NCBI GenBank assembly: GCA_004194705.1
Contig: SADC01000170.1
Coordinates: forward strand, 1 to 64,000
DNA from: Ditylenchus dipsaci
Lineage: Eukaryota > Nematoda > Chromadorea > Rhabditida > Anguinidae
Direction: 5' to 3'
Length of the DNA stretch: 64,000 nucleotides
A program made the position numbers and the translations under genes. Numbering within the stretch: the first letter of the stretch is position 1; each line of letters starts with the position of its first letter. The notes beneath the pieces are model-generated. The model worked only from the letters and a program-made list of their open reading frames with translations. It had not been told where the DNA came from and ran no database searches. Below are positions 36,350 through 48,243 of the stretch, one piece after another.

Positions 36350-39300
36350 ATGTTTAATCTGTTAATATTTGGTTTGATTGCTAGCAACTTGGTTCTTTTA
36401 CATGGCCTAGTGATCGATTTTAAAGATCCTGCTGCAAATTACTTTCTGCATTTGACAACTACTAGTATCGTGGGTGAAGTGAACGTAGATTTAGACTTTC
36501 AAAACTTGTTTTCAGAGGTAAAATATTTTGTATTCGTAGTATAAAGCGTATACAGTCAAACCTCTATCGTAAAATATGCGTAGAATTTAATAAAATCGAC
36601 ATGTGTCAACTAAAACCTGAACTTTCTTGAGAATTTTCGAGAATTTTTTAGTCAAAGTTTTTAATTATCGTGCCGAGACAATTTTTTTGTCTGAAACAGC
36701 CCAAGCAGGATGACCAGTTTGATTCGTCATGAAAAGGGCTATCGGATGACTCATGTCTATATCACCGTTACCACGGTTGACGTTCCCTTGTAAGATTGCA
36801 GAGATAGTTATCTCGTGTGAAATTATCATTGTCGGCACGGGATGCTCCTTTAAAAGAAACAACGAATGCCACAAATGGAAGCAAAGTCGAAGCACAATAT
36901 CATTTACTGCTTTAACATTAGAAAGGCGGTTTGTAACTTCGGTGCTTTCTTGTACAGAATATTGTGCTGAAGAAGATTGGAGAAAAAACTGTGAAAAAGT
37001 TTTTTTTGTGATTTTTACGTTTTACTGTTAGGGACCTCCCAGTTTGGGTTGTTTTGCTTATTCAATTGTATCATTTTGTCTGAGAACGATTTTGACTAGT
37101 TTAAACACTCATTTGTTGCAGAATTTTATGAGCTTTCAAAAAACACAAGTTTAGTCAGGTAAGTAGCCGTAGAAAATTCGCATTTTTCAAACGTTGTGTG
37201 ACAAAAAATAATTTTCTCCTATATAACAGTTCAGATTTCAGCACTTGACTGTATCAGAAAGCGCAGAAACTGCGCATAATTTTGATACCAAAAGTGACAT
37301 CAACCTATGAAAAAATTTGGAGCAATATAACTATAACCACCCACTCAATATGAGTGGTACCACCCCATTTGTAATTTCAAATTTTTAAGATGATGTGTTT
37401 TTCACATATTTCATTTTTGAGCCATTTGCCTTACCACGGTCTTCGTCAACTTATTTTGTCAACACACCATTAATTCGTCATATCGATGGGCTTTTTCCGC
37501 GTTTTATTGGTGAGCGAAATGTCTTTTTTATCTTTTTGAACAGTTAATGCTAAGAAGAGCTCGTTTCGAACTGCAAAAGAGAAAAAATACAGAACGCCAA
37601 AAAGGCACCAATCCGAATTAACGCGGAAAGCCTGGTCACCTTTTCGAACGTTGCACCACTTTTTTCACCGTCGTTTTTCTCATGACTTTCCGAACAACCT
37701 AGTACAATTATTTTAGGCAAATTTCATGGTGACTACAATTAAAAAAGTGACAGGACGGGTCTACACCGAGGATTTATCTGCTGATGCTCTTTCACTTGAG
37801 GTTTAACTTTGTTATTATTATATTACAAACTAGGGTCTGCAGGCGCCTATCGGCGCCTATGCCGTTCGGGAACATTGATAGTTCAGGCACTATTCCTGTG
37901 GTTCGAGAACATTAGTGGTTCATTTACAATAATAGTTCGAGTAGATTTATCTTTTGAGTGCGTTAATGGTTGGGCTAGATCATCCACCCTACTGTGAACC
38001 CACCTACTCTACCTCGCCTACCCTCGCCTATCCTCGCCTAACCTTGCTAGTCCTCGCCTATCCTCGCCTATTTCCTACCTCACCTATCCTCGCCTACCCT
38101 CGCCTATTTAGCCTACTATAACGTACACCTGATCTGGTCCCAGGGTGTATGTTATATCAAAGTTTGACTGTAGAGATTCCTTCTGAACACTTAGCTATAC
38201 TATCTGGCTACCTACCCACCTAAATGGCCATTTACCTACCCTACCTGGCAGAAAAGTGAGCTTGAAAACAAAAATCCACCTTGAATCCAGGCAAAAATCC
38301 ACTATCACCAATTTGGAGACAAGGAAAACTTTTTTTAGAAGCATATTCAATTTTACGTATTCGTGCTTAAAAGAAAGTTAAGATGTTAAACTTGAGGGTT
38401 CCGAAAAATATCGAACACAAAATTGCAAAAAAGTAGCCAAAAATCAGTCTTGAACCCAAATACTATATAAGATATTACGAAAATTATGCTGCCTGTTAGC
38501 ACGTAGGACCAGAGACGGGCACCAAAATTTTGTGAGGCCATTTTACACAGTCGTCGTTCATTTTCCGGCCATTTTGTCCAGTGCTTGTTCACTGTACATT
38601 TTTCCAGACAATAAAATATTTTAGTTGCTACCGTTAGATGAGAGAATAGGAGACTACATAAGCACAAATAACTTACACGATGTAGCCAAACAAGGAGACT
38701 TGGGTGTTTATGTGGAATTTTTTCCTGAAATCGTTTATAAGTCCACCGGAGCTAGTGAACTTAGCAAATATTCCTGGAAGCTTTGGCTGAATTTTTGCAA
38801 ACAAAAGCTGACTTCAAAGCAGAGGGGTTTTCACTTTGTAGCTATGCTTTAAAGTCTAGCGTCTGGATGTCTGCGATAAGTTTGTTGTTTACTTATTTCT
38901 ACGTGGTGGTCCAAAAGTTCGTGGACAAACTTTGAGCCAACTGTTAGCAATAATCTTTCTGTCGTGAAACTATTCAGACATATGGTTTTGTAGCCCTATT
39001 CTTCTTGTTTCAAATGGTATATAAAGTTTATTTAATATATTTAAAATAGTCATTGTTTGGTTTTCAGCATCTGTGAGATTATTTTGAAATTTTGTCAAGC
39101 ATTTTTATCACTTTCACTGATTAAAAGTTGTATTGTATTTTGAGCGTTACACTAACATCTTAAAGATCACTTTGCAAAGCAGCTAAGAGGTACAAAACCA
39201 ATTTAGAAAATAGTTTAAAAAATTCGAATGCTGAGAAATAGCCTTTTTAAAAAATTCAATTTCTTTAAAAAATGACTAAAATCCGAAAAATTGGAAAAAA

Positions 39301-42300
39301 CTCGGATTTCGGTAATTTTTTCAAAAATATTGAATTTTTCAAAGGCTATTTCTCAGCATTTGGATTTTTAAAAAAATATTATGTGAAAGTGGTTTTGTAG
39401 CTCTTGAGCTGAATTACAAAGTGATGTTAAGATGTTAATGTAACGCTCAAAATACAACTTTTAATCAGTGAAAGTGATAAAAATGCTTGACCAAATTTCA
39501 AAATAACCTCACAGATGCTGAAAACCAAACAATGACTATTTTAAAATATTTTAAATAAACTTTATATGCCATTTGAAAGAAGAAAAAAAGGGCTACAAAA
39601 CCATATGTCTGGAATAGCTCCACGACAGAAAGATTATTACTAACAATTGGCTTATTTTGTTTGTCCACGAACTTTTGGACCACCAGGTATGGGTAAAAAC
39701 AATACTTAACAAATCTGCCAGACTTCAATGCTGTAAGCATGACCTTTAAAACTCTTGGATATGATTCATCTGAAAAGCCGTGGTATGCCAACAGTGAACA
39801 TGCTTCCAACTTTATCTGCTCCAGCTCCACACTTCAAATCGGAGATACTCAAGTGGTGTTCAAGGATTTGCGAGTGACAGCCAACTTGAATGTGGCCAAC
39901 CAAAACTCAGGTATTTTAGCTTAAAAATAGGTCACATATAATATGCCTCGATTAAAATAATCGGCGCTACTGGAATATACCCATCGCCCCCCCCCTCAAT
40001 AATTTTTAGGCTTAGCTTTTAGGCATTATATCCTAGGCATTAGGTTCAGGGACAACCCGTACTAATTTCAGCATTAAAAAAAAGTATGGTTTTTGGGGTA
40101 CCTTTAAAATTATTAGGGGGGGGTATATTTCAGTAGCTTTTTTGGGAGGTGAGGGGTGTATATTCCAGTAGCGTCAAAAAATTGTGTCTTTTAAGAGGGG
40201 GGGGTGTTGAAGGCAGTTTTCTCATAGTTAGGTTAAGCTACGTTTAAGCTAAACGTAGTTAGTCAGGATTGAGTCAAAATGACCAGTTTAGTCAACGCTA
40301 AAAATAGTCTACCCCCTCCCTAAAGTCAGAAAAAAACTTTGAATCGAAGCGTGTTATATGAAATAATCTGGAATACCGAAAAATTTAGGTTCACGTTTTA
40401 GTTCGCTCTTACAAAAATCGCTTTTAAAATCTAAATTTTAGTGCTCCAGACAGAATGAACAGTGGATAAAATTGCCTTTTTGAAAAAGTTCGGCTAATAT
40501 TTAAATCTGCTGCCAAAAATTTGAATATTGCCAAAATCTTTAATTCTGCTGCCAAATCAAATCTGCTGCCAAAAATTTGAATTTTGCTGCCAAAAATTTG
40601 AATTTTGCTGCCAAAAATTTGAATTTTGCTGCCAAAAATTTGAATTTTGCTGCCAAATCCATTTTTCTGCCAAAAATTTGAATTTCGCTGCCAAAAATTT
40701 GAATTTTGCTGCCAAAATTTGTAATTTGCTGCCGAAATTTCTCGACCTATTTCCACAGCCTGATCTTAGTTCCATGTCCATCATTTATGATTTTACTTGA
40801 GATAGTTGCACCAAATGCTATATTTTTAAACTACTGTGTGAATTTAAATTCTACCTACGAATAAATTGTAAAGACGAGTTTTCTTTCTGATTTTATTAGA
40901 GATAATGACAATGCAAGAGACGTTCGTAACGACAACAAATCACTGCATATCTTAACAAATGCATAAATTCAAACACCGAAAATTCACTAAGCTTGTGACG
41001 GTCGGAGCTGCGCAGGCATTGTTTCTGACAAATTCGAGATTCCAATGAGCAGACAATGCAATGATAGCTAAAGAAAATTTTCGCTTGAAAAATCACTCAT
41101 CATTTCACGATCTGACATACCTTGGCGGAATTCTTATGGAAAAGCAGCCGATTGAAGGAAATCGATCTCAGCTAAAAATTTCATTCTCAGTCACTTGGGC
41201 ACTTTAAATTCTTTCTTTTTACTTCAGCTTTGATTGCCAGCAAAAACTGCTTGTAGCACCATTTTGTCTCAATTGATAGTGCAAGGGAAATTAGACGAAA
41301 GACTTTATTGGCATGGTCGGGCGACGAATTCTGAGCACAGCAGGACAACTAAAAATTTTCTTCCTTTGTAGCTGCATTGATAGGTTTCGACAGTGTGCTT
41401 ATATCCAACGATAGGCAACAATAGGCACTAGCCCCAACATTTCAATAAATACTGAGTAACACAGATAACAAAAAACTTACAGTCTCCATTCCTTGCTTGA
41501 CCAAGGATTGTCAAAGAGCTTTTTCCAATCTTCCAACTCGTCATCTGCATCTGAACCTTCAAAGTTTTGGATCACGGCGTAGATAATTTCCGCAGTACGC
41601 TTTTTCGGATAAATGACTTGTTCGATATGCATCTGAAACAGATAATAAAATGATTAAGAGGTGAACGAAGATGGAAAAATACAGATCGGCAACTAAAAAC
41701 TGAATAGGGATAAATTGGCAGCAAATTTCAAATTTTTGGCAGAAAAATTCAAATTTTTGGCAGCAAAACTCAGATTTGGCAGCGAAATTCAAATTTTTGG
41801 CAGCGAAATTCAAATTTTTGCAGCAGATTTGATTTGGCAGCAAAATTCAAATTTTGGCAGCAAAATTCAAATTTTTGGCAGCAAAATTCAAATTTTTGGC
41901 AGCAAAATTCAAAATTTGGCAGCAGATTTGATTTGGCAGCAGAATTAAAGATTTTGGCAGCATAATTCAAATTTTTGGCAGCAAAATTAAATACCACCCA
42001 AAAGGTTCTCTACTTGAAAATTGCCAGTTGAGATTGTCAAACTGAAGTCTTAGTCTTAGCGTCGGCAGGCATGATCCGTATTTTTGAGAGAAAACTTTTT
42101 TTTCGGCTCAAATATTGCTTTAAATAGCTTGATTTTTTTATAATTGAAAAAAAACATTTTCCAAATTTATTTTTTTGCAGTCTACGCTGTTTGTAGCCAG
42201 GATTGCGTCATGGAAGACAAAGATTGTTTAAGAAAAGGTGAATATTGCTATGTTTCTACTTTTGAGTGCCCCAAATACACTCTGTCAGCCGAATCTTCTG

Positions 42301-42397
42301 CAACTTCTACATTCAGCTTCTTCACCCTGTCTATATTGCCAATTTTTTACTTCCAATTGTATTGTGATCATTTTTCACAAATAATAACATGTTAGTT
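36350..42397 (+). CDS. Putative secreted or membrane-anchored Cys-containing protein, multi-exon, structure uncertain
   Basis: Exon 1 (36350-36517) encodes a signal peptide (MFNLLIFGLIASNLVLLHG) and ends at gtaaaa. Supported later pieces: one near 36697-36791 (RMTHVYITVTTVDVPL, donor gtaaga), a small one at about 37122-37157 (FYELSKNTSLV), 37716-37800 (VTTIKKVTGRVYTEDLSADA), one from 38625 (LLPLDERIGDYIST, then a hydrophobic C-terminal stretch in a shifted frame), one about 39722-39909 (ASNFICSSSTLQIGD, VVFKDLRVTANLNV) and the last, 42181-42397 (six-Cys stretch VCSQDCVMEDKDC, then a hydrophobic tail). The VVFKDLRVTA block recalls LAMP lumenal domains, but that is weak. It could be one gene or two neighbouring relatives, each with a GPI-like tail. 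Several frame breaks prevent a full model, and function is not assigned. Confidence 0.4.
38005..38112. repeat. 10-bp tandem repeat tcctcgccta
   Basis: About ten degenerate copies of tcctcgccta / ccctcgccta between the pieces of the secreted-protein gene. A pogo-like end (aaagtttgactgta) follows near 38158. Confidence 0.8.
38899..39690. mobile_element. Long palindromic mariner-like MITE, about 790 bp
   Basis: Both ends read TAC(g/c)TGGTGGTCCAAAAG, followed by ttcgtggacaaa. The arms stay matched for about 350 bp (cagcatctgtgag / ctcacagatgctg; gagcgttacactaacatctt and its inverse) to a short centre near 39290. TGGTCCAAAAGTTCGTGGAC-type ends with TA are mariner-like. It appears to sit at or inside an exon of the surrounding gene. 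Confidence 0.85.
40505..40735. repeat. 21-22 bp tandem array, forward (ctgccaaaaatttgaatttt)
   Basis: About ten copies of gctgccaaaaatttgaattt. The same array lies inverted at 41716-41995. Open frames through it (FEFCCQK repeats) are by-products. Confidence 0.9.
41716..41995. repeat. 21-22 bp tandem array, inverted partner of 40505-40735
   Basis: About twelve copies of ggcagcaaaattcaaatttt. The 980 bp between the two arrays is AT-rich without a recognised gene; 41430-41640 contains a frame that is not convincing. Confidence 0.9.
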
Positions 42398-43087
42398 TTT
42401 TAAATTAGTCTCATTTACAAACAACAACTCTTGGCTAAACTTTCTTATACAGACTCGGCTAAAAACGGAATTTTTCAACATATGATGCCGTTCTAGAACC
42501 TAAACCCACGAGAAAAAAGTTTTTAGGCGGTAAAAGACATTAAAAAACTTCTTGTCTTGAGGGCAAGGCAAATCACCCTTGAATAGTACCTACATACTGC
42601 AGAAAGATGGAATTTTAACATAATTTTGCTAACTGCATAAACAAAACTGCCTATGGCATAGAGAAAGTCTGGTATGCATGCTTCTTCATGCACCTAGAGT
42701 CACTTTTGAGTGATTTGTGTCTAAGGTATGTCCCCCAAGCCGAAGGGGGAGACTTGAGAGTCTACTTACCTTAAACATGATTCCGAGCACATGATTCCGA
42801 AAAACTATTGAGCATAAAATGGATGTGTGGATGGAGCTGGGAAAAAAGACTATGTGAATGCATTTTTAGTCAATGGAGAAAAAGATCCTTTACATTTTCG
42901 ATCATGAGTCTAGCTTGGAATCCCTACAAACCCATAAATAAACCCTATAAATAACCCTCTTTTGAGGGGTTGTTATGGAATATTTCTAAGGCTTAGGCTT
43001 ACGCTTCGGTAGGCCATCACCCGTTAGGCAGTACTGATGGGGCTAGTTATGACCGATAGTCTTGGAATAATGTCCCAGGGGCTAAAG
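42398..43087. repeat. Intergenic DNA with one hairpin-family copy
   Basis: 42650-42745 is a member of the ctggtatgcat hairpin family (tatggcatagagaaagtctg, ctaaggtatgtcccccaagc). Otherwise no feature is recognised. Confidence 0.5.
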
Positions 43088-43946
43088 TACAGTATATGTC
43101 ATAGCCGGAAATCTGCACAAGTCATGTTTTTTCAGCGTTTTAGCACCTAAAACATACAAAAAACACGTTTTCCGGCCCCGGATAGCCATTTTTTGAATTT
43201 TTTTTTATTAAAATGACCAAAACCATGATACCCTATACCCCACCCCATGGTCCATTAATTTTCATGTCACTTTGTTTGTGCTTTAAGTGTTTCCAACACC
43301 CTATATCAACCTAAATAGCCTCAGGAGTTCAAAAAAGACATTATTTTTGAATTCTGGTCAATAAAAAATTGAGTTTGGGGTCACCTAAAAGTACCCTTTT
43401 TGACCAATTTTAAGGAAATTTAGGGCTGTATTGGAGTGGAAAGGGACCAAAAAGGGGTCACTTTTGTACAAAAAGAAAGATGTTGAACATAGTTTTGTTG
43501 ACTGGGAACTACCGCATAAAGAAACTCTGGTATGCATACATTTTTTATGCATCCAGAGTCACTTTCGAGTGATTGGTGTCTAAGGTATGTGGGTGTGCGC
43601 ATCTCAACCCCAAGCAACCAAGCCCCCTGCGCCCCCGAAAAGTGCGCAGGGGGCTTGGTTGGTTAGAGATGCGCGCACTCACTTACCTTAGACATAATTC
43701 CGAGCAAGACTCTTGATCAAAAATGCATTTAGATGCTCTTTTTGCCCAGCTCCAGTGACCAAAACATGGTAAAACCGTCAAATGGTCGAAATATCAAAAA
43801 GTTTTTTTCAACCATAGGGTGGGTATTATGGTTTTGGTCATTTTTACTGCTCCCGGGCTTTGAAAACGCGTTTTCTGTACCTTTTAGTGCTACAAACGTT
43901 GAAAAAACATGGTTTGTGAAGATTTCCGGCTATGACATATACTGTA
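43088..43946. mobile_element. TA-flanked inverted-repeat transposon with a nested repeat
   Basis: Ends tacagtatatgtcatagccg and its exact inverse, extending as an imperfect match for about 60 bp (catgttttttcagcgttt / aacgttgaaaaaacatg). Second inner matches include aaaatgaccaaaaccat and its inverse near 43835. TA at both borders fits Tc1/mariner. The hairpin-family repeat (43508-43728) is nested inside. No transposase frame remains. Confidence 0.8.
43508..43728. repeat. Best-preserved copy of the interspersed hairpin family
   Basis: Starts taccgcataaagaaactctg, then the ctggtatgcataca palindrome, ggtgtctaaggtatgtgggt, a strong GC hairpin (accaagccccctgcg..cgcagggggcttggt), and ends near cgagcaagactcttgatc. 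Other copies: 1550-1755, 11140-11245, 32089-32180, 42650-42745, 59812-59905; partial ones at 3580-3670 and 43990-44105. Confidence 0.75.
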
Positions 43947-44365
43947 CTCCTGCCGTCCAAGGTAATTCTGTGAGCGAATCTTTAACTCGCAAGCTCCCTG
44001 CGCCCCCCTAAAGGGGTGCCCCTCTCGGGCACAGGGATTTTGATGGGTTACAGATCCCTTTGCTTAGACATGATTTCAAGCAAGACTCATGATCAAAAAT
44101 GCATAAGGGATTTATTCGCCCTTTCGTATCTTAAAAAACATGGTAAAACAGCCTATATACCCTTCAAAAAGTGGCCTCTATTTTGTCCTTTGTCCTCGCA
44201 ATACAACCACATGGTTTTTGAAATCAGCGACATTCCTGAAATTTAAAATGGCGGGCGACACTTTTTCACTATGAAAATATTTCTTTGAATTATTTTATTT
44301 GCATTGAAAATCAAAATTTCATGTCTTAGTCTAGGAAAATCTTAATCTGATATCAGATAGTGCAA

Positions 44366-44612
44366 TAAAACTCTCGATAAACCGCCACCCTTTTCTGAAA
44401 ATAGGGTGGCGGTTTATCGAGAGGCGCGGGTCTTTACGGCAAAAGTGTTACCATTCCGAAAAACGACCGGTAAAATCAGAATCCTTGCGATATTTCGGAT
44501 TAGACTGACGAATCAGGTTTGGCAAAATATTTCAAAAATCGAGGTAAAAAAAGTGTCGAACCCAAGGTGGGAACGAACTTTTGGGGGGCGGTTTATCGAG
44601 AGTCGACTGTAT
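44366..44612. mobile_element. pogo-like MITE (CTCGATAAACCGCC)
   Basis: Left aactctcgataaaccgccac, right ggcggtttatcgagagtcgactgta. An inner copy of the same string at 44404-44425 is inverted. gttcgttccc-type inner sequence is shared with 29872-30225. Confidence 0.7.
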
Positions 44613-46029
44613 CGCAAATGGTACTGCGTTCAAAAACTATGGTACTTTAAATCGGTCAGCGATAGATTGCGACATTTCAAATTGAAATAATTTAAATTGA
44701 GACAAGTCAAATTGAGGCGAATCAGATTGCGACAAAACTTCTCTATTTAAATTTAGAATTTGATTTTTAAACCCTTTTCGCTAAATGAATTTTCTCAATT
44801 TGAGCTGTCGCAGTTCGAATTTGTCTCAATTTGAAATGTCGCAAGCTATCGCTCGCCTTCAAATTAATAAAAAAAAATTCGACGCTACTGTCATATGACC
44901 ATATCATCCACCCCCCTCCAAAAAGGTACTGTAATATACTCGCACACAAAGCCTCCCCCCCCCCCAGCCCACCTGATAATTTTTCAGGTATCTCAAAAAC
45001 CATACTTTTTTTTAGTACGGGTTGTCCCCGAGCCTAATGCCTAGGGCCAAACCCTAAGGGCTAAGCCTAATTCTTAAGCCTAAAAATTATTTTGGGGGAG
45101 GGGGCTTTACAGTAGCGTTTATTGGGGGGAAAGGGCGGTGGGAATATTACAGTATCGCCCAAATCTCAATTAAAATTAGTGATTTGTACAATAGAAATAA
45201 AAATTTTTTGGGAAAGAAAATTCTGCAGTGAGAGAATACGTTCAGAACTTCGCTCCAGAATGACCAAAATCCATTAAAAAAAAATTGTTTTTTGGGGTTT
45301 AATAAAGGGAAGCAAAATTTTTTGCTAAAAAAAAATTGCTATCAGATGCTCTCGATCGCTCAGGATCCCATTTTGAACCATTTTAAAACACCTCAAACTA
45401 CACTCAACCCTGTCCTAAACAATTCAGACCTGAAAAAAATTTCAAGTGCTTCTGGTCACTCTGGAGTAAATTCTGACCAGTTGAGCGTGTTTTCCGACTG
45501 GAAAATCGGTTTTCAATGAAAATTTTGACTTGAATTTCACAAATGACCGATTTTACTGAGAAAAATACTAAATTTACTGGGGAAATCAGTATTTTGGGTG
45601 TGTTTTTAGTTACAGCCATAAATTTATCGTTTCGGATAAACTTATCGGCTTTGCGCACCACGGCTTTTGGCTTCGAATAAAAATTGGGTAAGTTCAGATC
45701 ACAAAAAAGTAATTTAATATAGTAGTTGGACTGTGTTAATGTTTTAAAAAAATTGTTAAAAAATTTGACCAAATTTATGTCCGAGAATACGCTCTGTTAA
45801 GTTCATACGTCTACTGCCCCAGATTCTCCCAAATCCCCCAAATGAGCACCACTAATTCTTTGTTTGGTGCCATGTCTATGAAGTTTCACATTTCAAATAT
45901 AATTATTAATTTTTATTTATAAGCAGTGGAAAATCAACAACAATAAATTACACTTATACAAACATTTTTGTACAATTTTTACAATTCTTTACACATACAC
46001 AATAAATTATCTAAAGAATATTTAAAGCT
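44613..46029. other. Intergenic DNA downstream of HSP70
   Basis: 44640-44860 holds a foldback of aaattgagacaa / ttgtctcaattt strings. 44880-45165 repeats sequence from 39960-40190 in inverse orientation (gctactg, cctcccc, aggcttaagaat), probably an element with ggggggtatattacagtagc ends. A minus-strand AATAAA near 45915 may end the HSP70 transcript. No gene is supported. Confidence 0.5.
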
Positions 46030-47944
46030 CTAATCCACTTCCTCAACAGTAGGTCCATTGTGGCCTGCTCCTCTGTTGTACTCCTGACCACAAGAGGAAG
46101 AAGCATTGTTGCCTGGTTGTTGATGTAGTTTGGCCATTACTTTGGAGCACTGTTGCTGGACCTCATTCAGTTGGTGCTCATACTCCTCCTTGTCAGCCAT
46201 TTGGTTGGAATCTACCCATTTCAGAGCTCCATCCACCAATTGAGTGCATTGCTCTTTGTCTTCTGCTGGAAGCTTGTCTCCATAGTCGCTGAGGGTCTGT
46301 TTGACTTGGAAGAGGTAGGCCTCCAACTTGTTCCTGGCCTCCACCCTCTCTCTTTGCTGTCTATCCTGCTCTTCATACTCTTTGGCCTCCTGCAACATTC
46401 GCTCAATCTCTGCTGGAGACAGACGACCTCTCTCGTTCTTGATCTGAATCTTGTTGGACTTGCCAGTAGACTTGTCCACAGCAGACACATGTAGAATACC
46501 ATTGGCATCTAGATCAAAAGTCACTTCTATTTGGGGCACTCCTCTAGGTGCTGGAGGGATGCCAGTTAGATCGAAAGTGCCAAGCCGGTTGTTGTCTTTG
46601 GTCATGGCTCGTTCACCCTCAAACACCTGGATACTGACTGCTGGTTGGTTGTCGGTAGGTGGTGAAGATCTGAGAGGCTTTGGCAGGGATGGAGTGGTTG
46701 CGCTCAATGATCTTGGTCATCACGCCTCCAGCTGTCTCAATGCCCAAAGATAGAGGAGTCACATCCACCAACAACACATCCTTGACTGTGCTGTCCTGAA
46801 CTCCTGACAAAATGGCTGCTTGCACTGCTGCTCCATAAGCCACTGCTTCATCTGGATTGATGGACAAGTTCAGGTCTTTGCCATGGAAGAACTCCTTGAG
46901 CAGTTTCTGCACTTTGGGAATGCGAGTGGAGCCACCCACCATCACTATTTCGTCAATGCTGCGTTTGTCCAGTTTAGCATCTCTCAAAGCCTGCTCCACA
47001 GGTCCCAAGGTTTGGCGGAACAGATGGGCACACAACTCTTCAAACCGGGCTCTGCTCAAAGTGTGTGGAAGTCGATGCCATCACATAATGAGTCGATTTC
47101 AATAGTAGCTTGGGTGGAGCTGGACAGAGTGCGTTTGGCTGCCTCACAAGCAGTTCTAAGCCTTCTGAGGGCTCTGGGGTTGTTGCTGATGTCTCGGCCA
47201 TGTTTCCTCTGGAACTCTGTTTTCAAATGGGCTAGAATGAGGTTGTCGAAGTCCTCTCCACCCAGATGAGTGTCTCCAGCAGTAGATTTGACTTCGAAGA
47301 GAGAGCCTTCAGCAATGCTCAGAATCGAGACATCAAAAGTGCCTCCACCCAGGTCAAATATGAGCACATTCTTGTCGCCAGTCAACTTCTTGTCCAGACC
47401 ATAAGCCAGTGCTGCTGCAGTTGGTTCATTGATGATTCGGAGAATGTTGAGCCCAGCAATAGCACCTGCATCCTTGGTAGCTTGACGCTGGGAGTCGTTG
47501 AAGTAGGCAGGCACAGTGACCACTGCATCTTTGACTGGATGACCCAGATAGGCTTCAGCGGTCTCCTTCATCTTGGTGAGCACCATGCTGCTGATCTCTT
47601 CTGGTTTGAACACTTTCTTTTGGCCCATGAACTCCACTTGAACAGCTGGTTTGCCGCCTTGATTGACCACTTTGAAGGGCCAGTGCTTGATGTCCTTCTT
47701 GACACTGTCATCATCAAATCGTCGTCCAATCAGTCGTTTGGCATCAAAGATGGTGTTCTCAGGGTTGCGAGCCACTGGTCTTTGGCACCATCTCCAATAA
47801 GTCGTTCTTGGTCAGTAAGGCGACATAGCTGGGTGTGCATTTGTTGCCTTGACTGTTGGAAATGATCTCAACTTTGCCGTTCTGGTAGACCCCGACACAA
47901 GAGTAGGTGGTGCCAAGGTCAATTCCAATAGCTTTGCAAGACAT
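46030..47944 (-). CDS. Cytosolic heat-shock protein 70, intronless
   Basis: ATP-driven chaperone that binds unfolded protein segments. It starts [19 protein letters not shown] (phosphate-1 motif), has [14 protein letters not shown] and [16 protein letters not shown] (phosphate-2 and adenosine regions), the substrate-binding start [20 protein letters not shown], and ends GPTVEEVD, the EEVD tail of cytosolic HSP70 that binds TPR co-chaperones. Length corrected for losses is about 639 residues, standard. There are four frame breaks: near 47818 (TT), 47776 (G), 47057 (A) and 46655 (apparently two bases, AC). Since both halves stay highly conserved, I take these as sequencing errors rather than decay. 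Lack of introns fits a stress-inducible HSP70, as does the promoter at 48029-48243. Confidence 0.93.
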
Positions 47945-48028
47945 AGTTGGGAATAGTAAGTTAAATACAGTAGATAATAATATTAATTGTTAGCTTGGTT
48001 TGAATTGAGGCAAGGGAGTGAGGGTGTG

Positions 48029-48243
48029 CTTATATACTGTTGGGAGGCAGTCTTTCCATCCCTTTCTAGACCATTCCACACTATATGTGCTATTTCTCTA
48101 GCCGTCTGGCTGTTTCTAGAAGGGAATAGAAACGTCTTCTTCCTTTTCTCTTACGGCCTCTTTTCCTTTCTAGAAAGATCTCGCAGGAAAAGGAGGATTA
48201 TACTGCTAAAGAAAGAGTATGTTTACCGCTTTCTAGAAATTTC
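48029..48243 (-). promoter_or_regulatory. HSP70 heat-shock promoter: TATA box and four heat-shock elements
   Basis: TATATAAG on the minus strand at 48036-48029, 85-92 bp before the ATG. Upstream are four TTCTAGA-type HSF sites: 48064-48076 (TTCTAGAccaTTC), 48114-48121 (TTCTAGAA, followed by GGGAATAGAA), 48168-48175 (TTCTAGAA) and 48231-48243 (TTCTAGAAATTTC, a full three-unit element). HSF binding is inferred from the nGAAn consensus. Confidence 0.85.

Noticed and set aside
40528..40800. Open frame with repeated FEFCCQK
   Set aside because: A by-product of the 21-22 bp tandem array; it resembles no protein.
41559..41997. Cys-rich frames over the second array
   Set aside because: Same repeat in inverse orientation, with no splice or start context.
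45404..45772. 122-residue minus-strand open frame
   Set aside because: Lys/Phe/Asn-rich background composition with no recognisable motif.
47266..47865. 200-residue open frame on the plus strand
   Set aside because: It is the antisense shadow of the HSP70 coding sequence.
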